Positions 1 through 6,590 of a stretch of 7,862 bases of DNA are shown piece by piece. Numbering within the stretch: the first letter of the stretch is position 1; each line of letters opens with the position of its first letter. Below the pieces are notes generated by a model, which was not told the DNA's origin, did no database searches, and saw only the letters and a program-made list of their open reading frames with translations. The DNA is from JBJXHB01 sp046160725 (GTDB lineage: Bacteria; Pseudomonadota; Gammaproteobacteria; Burkholderiales; Burkholderiaceae_C), in NCBI GenBank assembly GCA_046160725.1, contig JBJXHB010000142.1:1-7862 (forward strand), written 5' to 3'. The position numbers and the translations under genes were made by a program.

Positions 1-1166
<1,166 letters not shown>

Positions 1167-1190
1167 GCGGTACGGGTCAGGCGCCGGGGT

Positions 1191-2150
1191 TCAGGCTTCG
1201 CGCGGCTTGCGCAGGCGGATTGGCTTGCGCGCGGTCGGCTCGCCTGGCGCGGCCAAGCTGGCCGCCAGGGCCTGCTCTGGCGTCGCCGCATCGTCCGGCG
1301 TCGAGGCCGGCGGCGCGGTCGCAGCATCCGCGGCCGCTTTCTCGATCACGCGGGAATAGGGCTGCAGCAGCTTGACCAGCTGGCCGTAGATCTTGGGGTT
1401 GCCCGCCACGATCTCGCGCTGGTACAGGTAGTCGCTGTCGCCGGTGAAATTGCCGATCAGGCCACCGGCTTCGGTCACGATCAGCGAGCCAGCCGCAACA
1501 TCCCAGGGGCTCAGGCCGACCTCGAAGAAGCCGTCGTACCAGCCGGCGGCGACATAGCAGAGGTCCAGCGCCGCGGCGCCGGGCCGCCGCATGCCGGCGC
1601 AGTGCTGCATCACCGTCTCCAGCATCTGCACATAGCGCTGGAAGTTGTCGCCGCGGCGAAACGGGAAGCCGGTGCCGATCAAGGTGTCGGCCAGCCGGGT
1701 GCGCTTGCTGACGCGGATGCGGCGGTCGTTGAGGAACGCGCCGCGGCCCTTGGAGGCGAAGAACATGTCGTTGCGCGCCGGGTCGTAGACCACCGCCTGC
1801 AGCACCTGGTCCCGGTGCGCCAGGGCGATGGACACCGCGTAGATCGGCAGGCCATGCAGGAAATTGGTGGTGCCGTCCAGCGGGTCGATGATCCAGGTGT
1901 ACTCGCTGTCCTGGGCGCCACGGGTGCGGCCGGACTCCTCGGCCAGGATGCCATGGCTGGGAAAGGCGGTCAGCAGGATGTCGATGATCGCGTTCTCGGC
2001 CGCATGGTCGACCTCGCTGACGAAGTCGTTCGGCCCCTTGCTGCTGACCTGCAGGCGCTCGATGTCCAGCGCCGCGCGGTTGATGATCGCCCCGGCTGCG
2101 CGAGCAGCCTTGATGGCGATGTTGAGCATGGGATGGAGCGAGGCGGACAT
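1191..2150 (-). CDS. suhB: Inositol-1-monophosphatase family protein SuhB
   Basis: This is a Mg2+-dependent phosphatase of the inositol monophosphatase family. In E. coli SuhB also acts in rRNA transcription antitermination with NusA, so a ribosome-biogenesis role is plausible here. The 319 residues hold the family metal sites: EESG (Glu71-Glu72), the IDPLDGTTNF motif (Asp89 and Asp92) and SPWDVAAG (Asp216). The ATG at 2150 gives MSASLHPMLNIAIKAAR, matching the usual MHPMLNIA opening. The frame stays open further upstream only as an antisense shadow of trmJ. The enzyme core ends near residue 270. It is followed by about 49 extra residues: an Ala/Pro/Thr/Asp-rich linker and a basic end, KPIRLRKPREA. 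E. coli SuhB has about 267 residues and lacks this tail. The gene leads a likely suhB-mutS operon and is divergent from trmJ. No strong ribosome binding site is visible. Confidence 0.95.
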   Translation of the reverse strand: MSASLHPMLNIAIKAARAAGAIINRAALDIERLQVSSKGPNDFVSEVDHAAENAIIDILLTAFPSHGILAEESGRTRGAQDSEYTWIIDPLDGTTNFLHGLPIYAVSIALAHRDQVLQAVVYDPARNDMFFASKGRGAFLNDRRIRVSKRTRLADTLIGTGFPFRRGDNFQRYVQMLETVMQHCAGMRRPGAAALDLCYVAAGWYDGFFEVGLSPWDVAAGSLIVTEAGGLIGNFTGDSDYLYQREIVAGNPKIYGQLVKLLQPYSRVIEKAAADAATAPPASTPDDAATPEQALAASLAAPGEPTARKPIRLRKPREA

Positions 2151-2211
2151 GAGGGATGGCACGCCGGAGGGACGCGCAGGCAGCAGCAGGGACTGGGAAA
2201 GAGCGGCCGGC

Positions 2212-2217
2212 GACAAT
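2212..2217 (+). promoter_or_regulatory. Possible -10 element of trmJ (GACAAT within GGCGACAATG)
   Basis: GACAAT sits 11 bases before the trmJ ATG in the suhB-trmJ divergent gap, within the decamer GGCGACAATG. The same decamer precedes darP at almost the same distance on the other strand. If it is a sigma-70-type -10, transcription would begin within a few bases of the ATG, giving a very short leader. I see no good -35 about 17 bases upstream. Function is inferred from position and recurrence only. Confidence 0.3.
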
Positions 2218-2228
2218 GGCCGGGAGCG

Positions 2229-2999
2229 ATGAGCGCCGATTTTATCGCCCCACCCCCCGGTACCGGACCGGCCCGGCATGAGCAGGGCCGCTTCGGGCTG
2301 ATGCACACCTCCCACGCCGGCAACGTCGGTGCGGCGGCACGTGCCATGAAGGTCATGGGCTTCGCCGACCTGGTGCTGGTGCGCCCGCGATTCGCCGATG
2401 TGCTGGAGCGTGACGAGGCGCTGGCCTTTGCCAGCGGCGCCCAGGACGTGCTGGCGTCGGCCCGGGTGGTGGACACGCTGGCGCAGGCACTGGACGATGT
2501 TTCCGTCGTCTGCGCGACCGCCATGACACCGCGGGACTTCGGCCCGCCCACAGCGCCGCCACGCGCGCTGCTGCCTGGCCTGGCGGCTGAGGGGCAGACG
2601 GTCGCCTTTGTGTTCGGCGGCGAGCGCTTCGGCCTGGCCAGCGAGGATGTCTGGCGCTGCCACCACTGCATCAGCATCCCCACCGCGCCGGGCTACGGCT
2701 CGCTTAACCTGGCCCAGGCGGTGCAGATCGTGGCCTACGAGTGGCGCCAGGCCCTGGGCGCCTACCCGGTGCGGGGCCGTACCGCCGAGCCGGAGCCGGC
2801 CGATGCGGCTGCGGTGCAGGCCTTGCTGGCGCATTGGCAGGACACGCTGGAGCGCATCGGCTTCCTGGACCCCGCCGCACCTCGCAAGCTGATGCCGCGC
2901 CTGAATCAACTGCTCAACCGGGCACAGCCGACGCGCCAGGAGGTGGACATCCTGCGCGGCATCGCCCGTGCCGCGGCCAAGCCGCGCGACGCGTCTTGA
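2229..2999 (+). CDS. trmJ: SPOUT-class tRNA (Cm32/Um32) methyltransferase, TrmJ-like
   Basis: TrmJ 2'-O-methylates the ribose of nucleotide 32 in the tRNA anticodon loop using S-adenosylmethionine. The 256 residues show the SpoU/TrmH knotted fold. An early HTSHAGNVGAAARAMKVMG block (residues 26-44) corresponds to the family's NTSHPGNIGAAARAMK. The SAM-binding knot follows: FVFGGERFGL (127-136) and ISIPTAPGYGSLNLAQAVQ (148-166). The C-terminal helix GFLDPAAPRKLMPRLNQLLNRA with EVDILRG is typical of TrmJ rather than TrmH or RlmB. The ATG at 2229 leaves a 20-residue lead before RFGL, slightly longer than in E. coli. A GGGAG lies only 2 bases before the ATG, which is close for a ribosome binding site. 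The reading frame remains open far upstream, but that part is antisense to suhB and mutS. cysE follows on the same strand after 76 bp. The exact target nucleotide is inferred from the family. Confidence 0.92.
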   Translation: MSADFIAPPPGTGPARHEQGRFGLMHTSHAGNVGAAARAMKVMGFADLVLVRPRFADVLERDEALAFASGAQDVLASARVVDTLAQALDDVSVVCATAMTPRDFGPPTAPPRALLPGLAAEGQTVAFVFGGERFGLASEDVWRCHHCISIPTAPGYGSLNLAQAVQIVAYEWRQALGAYPVRGRTAEPEPADAAAVQALLAHWQDTLERIGFLDPAAPRKLMPRLNQLLNRAQPTRQEVDILRGIARAAAKPRDAS

Positions 3000-3033
3000 C
3001 CGCACGCGTGGTGCGGGGAATCCCTGCGCCTCG

Positions 3034-3039
3034 TAAACT
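3034..3039 (+). promoter_or_regulatory. Weak possible -10 for cysE (TAAACT)
   Basis: TAAACT in the 76-bp trmJ-cysE gap is 36 bases before the cysE ATG, and is the only AT-richer hexamer of -10 type there. No recognisable -35 lies at the proper spacing. cysE may instead, or additionally, be read from the trmJ transcript. No terminator hairpin was seen between the two genes. Confidence 0.22.
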
Positions 3040-3075
3040 CTCCTGCCGATTGCGGTCCATCGAGTTCAACCGATC

Positions 3076-3855
3076 ATGTTCAGCCGTCTGCGCGAGAGCA
3101 TTGCCTGCATCCGCGAGCGCGACCCAGCCGCGCGTTCGAACTGGGAGGTGCTGACCTGTTATCCGGGCCTGCACGCGCTGATGTGGCACCGGTTGGCTCA
3201 TGCCGCCTGGCGCAGTGGCTTCCTTTGGCTCGGCCGCTTCGTCTCGCACCTGGGCCGGATGCTGACCGGCATCGAGATCCACCCCGCGGCCACGATCGGC
3301 CGTCGGGTCTTCATCGACCACGGCATGGGCGTGGTGATCGGCGAGACCGCGGTGGTGGGCGACGACTGCACCATCTACCAGGGCGTGACGCTGGGCGGCA
3401 CCTCGTTGTCGCGGGGCGCCAAGCGGCACCCGACGCTCGAGGCCGGCGTGATCGTGGGCGCCAATGCGCAGGTGCTGGGCGGGTTCACGGTCGGCGAGGG
3501 CGCACGCGTGGGCGGCGGCGCGATCGTGCTCAAGCCGGTACCGCCAGGGGCAACGGCCGTCGGCAACCCGGCCCGCATCATCCTGGCCCAGGCCGACTCA
3601 GACCGTGAGGCGGTGGCGGCCCGCATGGGCTTCTCGGCCTACGGACTGACTCAGGGGGACGATCCATTGGCGCAGGCCATGAAGGGCCTGATCGACAACG
3701 CGGCCGGCCAGGAGCATCAGATCGCACTGCTGTGGCAGGCCATCGAGAAGCTGTCGCTCGGCGCGCGCGAACTGCCGGCTGAGCCCTGCGTGCCGCAGGA
3801 CGCCCATACCCATGAGCAGTTCGACGCTGAGCGTCTGAACCAGTTGATGAAGTAG
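3076..3855 (+). CDS. cysE: Serine O-acetyltransferase, short CysE/EpsC type
   Basis: CysE transfers acetyl from acetyl-CoA to L-serine, the first committed step of cysteine synthesis. The product is 259 residues. A short helical N-terminus (1-65) leads into a left-handed parallel beta-helix of hexapeptide repeats starting at GIEIHPAATIG. The catalytic Asp-His pair is in FIDHGMGVVIGET (Asp81, His82). The CoA-side blocks YQGVTLGGTSLSRGAKRHP and VGNPARII are intact. It resembles the shorter Bacillus-type enzyme, without the long N-terminal helical domain of E. coli CysE. After residue 170 comes a hydrophilic tail of about 90 residues ending LNQLMK, with no C-terminal Ile for CysK docking. The ATG at 3076 gives the usual MFxRLRE opening; the ribosome binding site is weak. 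It lies 76 bp after trmJ and converges on mog. Confidence 0.95.
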   Translation: MFSRLRESIACIRERDPAARSNWEVLTCYPGLHALMWHRLAHAAWRSGFLWLGRFVSHLGRMLTGIEIHPAATIGRRVFIDHGMGVVIGETAVVGDDCTIYQGVTLGGTSLSRGAKRHPTLEAGVIVGANAQVLGGFTVGEGARVGGGAIVLKPVPPGATAVGNPARIILAQADSDREAVAARMGFSAYGLTQGDDPLAQAMKGLIDNAAGQEHQIALLWQAIEKLSLGARELPAEPCVPQDAHTHEQFDAERLNQLMK

Positions 3856-3856
3856 C

Positions 3857-3869
3857 GCCGCATCGCGGC
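3857..3869. other. Small inverted repeat between convergent cysE and mog
   Basis: GCCGC-ATC-GCGGC forms a 5-bp stem with a 3-base loop two bases after the cysE stop, in the 39-bp gap before the mog stop. It has no T-run on either strand, so it is at best a weak terminator. No better terminator is visible in this gap. Confidence 0.25.
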
Positions 3870-3881
3870 AGCGCCCAGGCT

Positions 3882-3901
3882 GGCTCAGGCCGGCTCAGGC
3901 C
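3882..3901. repeat. 10-bp direct tandem repeat GGCTCAGGCC x2 over the mog stop
   Basis: GGCTCAGGCC occurs twice back to back, preceded by a partial, degenerate copy (CCAGGCT). The mog stop codon (TCA on the plus strand at 3895-3897) lies in the second copy. Short tandem duplications like this can arise by replication slippage and could shift the end of the mog reading frame. Nothing suggests a regulatory role. Confidence 0.7.
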
Positions 3902-4482
3902 GGACGCGCCGGGCGCACGGCGCTCTTGGGGCGGAACGCCTGGCACACCGTCGGGTCGGTCTCGATGAAGGGCCCGCCGATCAGGTCGACGCAGTACGGC
4001 ACGGCAGCGAAGATCCCGTGCACGCCGGCGTCCGGCAGGCCGGCCAGGGTCTCGGCGATGGACTTCGGCTGCCCCGGCAGGTTGATGATCAGGGCGCGGC
4101 CGCGGATCACCGCCACCTGCCGCGACAGGATGGCCGTGGGCACGAACCGCAGGCTGATCTGGCGCATCTGCTCACCGAAGCCCGGCATCTCCCGGTCGGC
4201 CACGTCCAGCGTGGCCTCGGGCGTGACGTCCCGCGGCGCAGGGCCGGTGCCGCCGGTGGTCAGCACCAGATCGCAGGCTTCGTCGTCGACCAGTTCACGC
4301 AGCGTTGCGCTGATGGCGGCGCGCTCGTCCGGAACAAGCCGCGCCACCCAGGTGACCGGGTTGAGCAGCGCTCGGCTCAGCCAGTCTTGCAGGCCGGGTA
4401 TGCCCTTGTCCTCGTACACACCACTGGAGGCGCGGTCGCTGGTGGATACCAGCCCGATGCGGACCGGGTCGAAGTCGCTCAT
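3895..4482 (-). CDS. mog: Molybdopterin adenylyltransferase, MogA family
   Basis: MogA activates molybdopterin by adenylylation (MPT + ATP to MPT-AMP) before molybdate insertion by MoeA, in the cytoplasmic molybdenum cofactor pathway. The 195-residue protein opens RIGLVSTSDRASSGVYEDKGIP (8-29), typical of MogA. It carries the nucleotide-binding TTGGTGPAPRDVTPEAT motif (75-91, catalytic-type Asp85) and the later NLPGQPKSIAETL block (134-146). Length agrees with E. coli Mog (about 195). MogA fits better than MoaB because of the SDRAS...EDKGIP start and the long FIETDPTVCQAFRPK end. The ATG at 4482 overlaps the darP stop as ATGA, implying translational coupling. The gene converges on cysE. No other molybdenum cofactor gene is in view. 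Confidence 0.93.
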   Translation of the reverse strand: MSDFDPVRIGLVSTSDRASSGVYEDKGIPGLQDWLSRALLNPVTWVARLVPDERAAISATLRELVDDEACDLVLTTGGTGPAPRDVTPEATLDVADREMPGFGEQMRQISLRFVPTAILSRQVAVIRGRALIINLPGQPKSIAETLAGLPDAGVHGIFAAVPYCVDLIGGPFIETDPTVCQAFRPKSAVRPARPA

Positions 4483-5036
4483 GGTGTCTCGTCCGTCAGC
4501 CAGGGCTTGATGTAGCGGAACAGGTCGCGCCAGGCACGGCCGTGGCGTTGCTCGGGCGCGGCGATGTCCTGGCGCGCGGCGCGGACCAGGCTGCGCAGCT
4601 GCTGCAGGTCGCTGTCCGGATGGCGCGACGCCCAGCGCGTGACCGCGTCATCCGAGGACAGCAACTGGGCACGCCAGGCTTCGGCCTGATGCAGCAGCAG
4701 TGCGTCCCGGGCCGAGCCCAGCCTGGCGGCGGCCACCGCCTCTCGCAGGGGCTGCGGGTCGGCTGCGCGCATCTGCTTGCCGATGAACTGCAGCTGGCGC
4801 CGGCGCCCCTCATGCGACCGGGTGCGGTGCAGGGCCTCGATCGCATCACGCAACGCGTCGGGCATGTCGATAGCCGCCAGACGGTCTGGCGACAGGTCCG
4901 CCAGCTGGGCGCCCAGCACCTGCAGATCGGTCATGTCGCGCTTGCGCTGCGACTTGCTGGGCCGCACATCGGCAGCGGCCTGGTCATCGGGAGCGTCGGC
5001 GACGCGGCGTCGGTGAGGGCGGGCGGGCGGGGTCAT
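4479..5036 (-). CDS. darP: Ribosome-associated protein DarP (YjgA, DUF615 family)
   Basis: DarP/YjgA binds late precursors of the 50S ribosomal subunit and assists their maturation. The 185-residue product has a basic N-terminus and the family signature PSKSQRKRDMTDLQVLGAQL (26-45). It continues with the helical RRRQLQFIGKQMRAADPQPL block (78-97), LLHQAEAWRAQLLS (114-127) and LQQLRSLVRAARQD. The C-terminal RAWRDLFRYIKPWL corresponds to the family's R-x-LFRYL end. Length is close to E. coli YjgA (183). The ATG at 5036 gives a 25-residue lead before the conserved block. Divergence from pmbA is also found in E. coli and supports the call. It is the first gene of a two-gene darP-mog unit with a 4-base overlap. 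Confidence 0.93.
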   Translation of the reverse strand: MTPPARPHRRRVADAPDDQAAADVRPSKSQRKRDMTDLQVLGAQLADLSPDRLAAIDMPDALRDAIEALHRTRSHEGRRRQLQFIGKQMRAADPQPLREAVAAARLGSARDALLLHQAEAWRAQLLSSDDAVTRWASRHPDSDLQQLRSLVRAARQDIAAPEQRHGRAWRDLFRYIKPWLTDETP

Positions 5037-5045
5037 CGCCCTATC

Positions 5046-5051
5046 ATTGTC
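5046..5051 (-). promoter_or_regulatory. Possible -10 element of darP (GACAAT within GGCGACAATG)
   Basis: On the minus strand GACAAT lies 9 bases before the darP ATG within the decamer GGCGACAATG, the same decamer found before trmJ. The darP-pmbA gap is only 41 bp, so signals for both directions overlap here. On the plus strand the same place reads TATCAT (5042-5047), a possible -10 for pmbA. No clear -35 was seen for either direction. Confidence 0.3.
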
Positions 5052-5077
5052 GCCCCTCGATCCGCCCGGCAGCCTTG

Positions 5078-6451
5078 ATGACCGCAGCGTCCACGCATTC
5101 CATCTTCGCGTTCTCGCGCCCGCAGTTCCAGCAGATCGTGGAGGACGTGCTGCGTCTGGCCCGAGACGCCGGTGCCAGCGACGCGGCCGCCGAGGTCTCG
5201 GAGGGCTGCGGTTTGTCGGTCTCGGTGCGGCGGGGCGAGCTGGAGAACGTCGAGCGCAACCGCGACAAGTCGGTCGGCGTCACCGTTTTCCTCGGGCAGC
5301 GGCGCGGCAATGCGAGCAGCTCGGACTTCTCGGAGGATTCGCTGCGGCGCATGGTGCAGGCGGCCTATGACATCGCCCGCTTCACGGCCGAGGACCCGGC
5401 CGCCGGGCTGCCCGATGCGCAGGACCTGTGCACGCCGCAGGAGGCGGCGCTGGACCTGAACCTGTACCACCCGTGGACGGTGGACGCCAGCCATGCGGCC
5501 GAACTGTCCCGGCGCTGCGAGGCGGCGGCCTTTGGCGTCCACAAGCGCATCACCAACTCCGAGGGCGCCGGGGTGTCGGCGCAGCAGTCGCATTTCTGGG
5601 CCGGCAACAGCCGCGGCTTTCGCGGCGGCTATGCCAGTTCACGCCATTCGCTGTCTGTGGCGCCGATTGCGGGCCGTGGCGCCGGTATGCAGCGCGACGC
5701 CTGGTATACCTCGATGCGCGACGCCGACGAGATGGCGTCGCCCGAGGTCGTGGGGCAGTACGCTGCCCAGCGGACGCTGGCCCGTTTGGGCTCGCGCAAG
5801 ATTGCCACCTGCGAGGTGCCGGTGCTGTTCGAGGCGCCGGTGGCGGCCGGCCTGTTGGGTGCGCTGGTGCAGGCCACCAGTGGCGGCGCGCTGTACCGGG
5901 GCACGACCTTTTTGCCGGACAGCGCCGGCAAGCGGGTGCTGCCGCGCCATGTGGACGTGGTCGAGGACCCGCTGCAGCCCAAGGGCAAGGCCAGCTCCGC
6001 CTTCGACGACGAGGGCGTGCGCACGGTGGCACGGCGGGTCGTGGACCGCGGCATCCTGCAGGGCTACTTTCTATCCACCTACTCGGCGCGCAAGCTCGGA
6101 CTGCGCACGACCGGCCATGCCGGAGGGTCGCACAACTTGCGCCTGACCAGCCGGCGCACCACCGCCGCCGACGACCTGCCCGGGATGTTGCGGCGCCTGG
6201 GCCGCGGGCTGTTCGTGACCGAGTTGATGGGACAGGGCGTTAACATGGTCACCGGCGACTACTCCCGCGGTGCCGCCGGCTTCTGGGTGGAGGGCGGCGA
6301 GATTGCCTATCCGGTCCATGAGGTGACCATTGCCGGCAACCTCAAGGCGATGCTGCTGGGCATCGATGCCGTGGGTCGCGATGAGTACGTTCTGGGCGGC
6401 AAGACCGTGGGCTCGATGCTGGTCGACCGCATGACCGTTGCCGGTACTTGA
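5078..6451 (+). CDS. pmbA: TldE/PmbA, partner subunit of the TldD/TldE metallopeptidase
   Basis: PmbA (TldE) pairs with TldD to form a cytoplasmic metalloprotease that degrades unfolded or short peptides and, in E. coli, matures microcin B17 and removes the antitoxin CcdA. TldE is the subunit without the metal site. The 457 residues carry family blocks in order: the N-terminal VSVRRGELENVERNRDKSVG region (about 48-67), then RGTTFLPDSAGKRVLPRHVD. Next is KASSAFDDEGVRT, then STYSARKLGLRTTGHAGG, and finally GVNMVTGDYSRGAAGFWVEG (from about residue 387) with EIAYPVHEVTIAGNLK. It ends LVDRMTVAG like its relatives. The chosen ATG (5078) follows an in-frame TTG (5075), which could also serve; neither has a strong Shine-Dalgarno. 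No tldD is present, which is normal because tldD is often unlinked. Confidence 0.95.
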   Translation: MTAASTHSIFAFSRPQFQQIVEDVLRLARDAGASDAAAEVSEGCGLSVSVRRGELENVERNRDKSVGVTVFLGQRRGNASSSDFSEDSLRRMVQAAYDIARFTAEDPAAGLPDAQDLCTPQEAALDLNLYHPWTVDASHAAELSRRCEAAAFGVHKRITNSEGAGVSAQQSHFWAGNSRGFRGGYASSRHSLSVAPIAGRGAGMQRDAWYTSMRDADEMASPEVVGQYAAQRTLARLGSRKIATCEVPVLFEAPVAAGLLGALVQATSGGALYRGTTFLPDSAGKRVLPRHVDVVEDPLQPKGKASSAFDDEGVRTVARRVVDRGILQGYFLSTYSARKLGLRTTGHAGGSHNLRLTSRRTTAADDLPGMLRRLGRGLFVTELMGQGVNMVTGDYSRGAAGFWVEGGEIAYPVHEVTIAGNLKAMLLGIDAVGRDEYVLGGKTVGSMLVDRMTVAGT

Positions 6452-6464
6452 ACCGCCCTTGCAG

Positions 6465-6487
6465 CGCCATCGCAAGCGAGGATGGCG
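6465..6487 (+). terminator. Weak hairpin after pmbA
   Basis: CGCCATC (6465-6471) pairs with GATGGCG (6481-6487) across a 9-base loop, 13 bases after the pmbA stop. Downstream sequence is G- and A-rich with no T-run, so it is not a canonical intrinsic terminator. It may stabilise the 3' end or help separate pmbA from the next gene. Confidence 0.3.
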
Positions 6488-6505
6488 GGGGAAAACACCC
6501 AGCAG

Positions 6506-6529
6506 ACCCCCAAGGGGTATCCCTAGAAT
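6506..6529 (+). promoter_or_regulatory. Probable takP promoter with overlapping inverted repeats
   Basis: TAGAAT at 6524-6529 is a near-consensus -10 hexamer in an otherwise GC-rich 139-bp gap, 61 bases before the ATG at 6591. Two overlapping inverted repeats abut it. ACCCC-CAA-GGGGT (6506-6518) is perfect. AGGGGTATCCCT (6513-6524) is palindromic except for one base pair and touches the -10. No TTGACA-like -35 is at the expected place (6501-6506 reads AGCAGA). This suggests a regulated promoter or an operator over the spacer. The regulator is not visible in the window. Confidence 0.4.
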
Positions 6530-6542
6530 TTCGGCGTCTCCC

Positions 6543-6555
6543 GGCCCGAAGGGCC
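6543..6555 (+). other. Short hairpin in the takP leader
   Basis: GGCCC-GAA-GGGCC makes a 5-bp GC stem with a 3-base loop, downstream of the proposed -10 and 35 bases before the start codon. It would lie in the 5' untranslated leader. Its role is unknown; it could stabilise the transcript. Confidence 0.35.
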
Positions 6556-6579
6556 ATCGACCTGTCCTTTCCTCATCCT

Positions 6580-6584
6580 AGGAG
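6580..6584 (+). promoter_or_regulatory. Ribosome binding site of takP (AGGAG)
   Basis: AGGAG is followed by 6 bases and then the ATG at 6591. It is the only textbook Shine-Dalgarno in the window, consistent with high expression of an abundant periplasmic binding protein, and it fixes the start codon. Confidence 0.85.
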
Positions 6585-6590
6585 TTCTCC

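Noticed and set aside
2151..3005. Upstream extension of suhB on the minus strand, making a 604-residue protein
   Set aside because: The extra N-terminal residues are antisense to trmJ and resemble nothing. Conserved SuhB sequence begins at the ATG at 2150.
5033..5593. A 186-codon minus-strand frame opposite the 5' part of pmbA
   Set aside because: The pmbA frame matches the TldE family along its whole length; the opposite frame is Arg/Gly/Ala-rich with no family signature.
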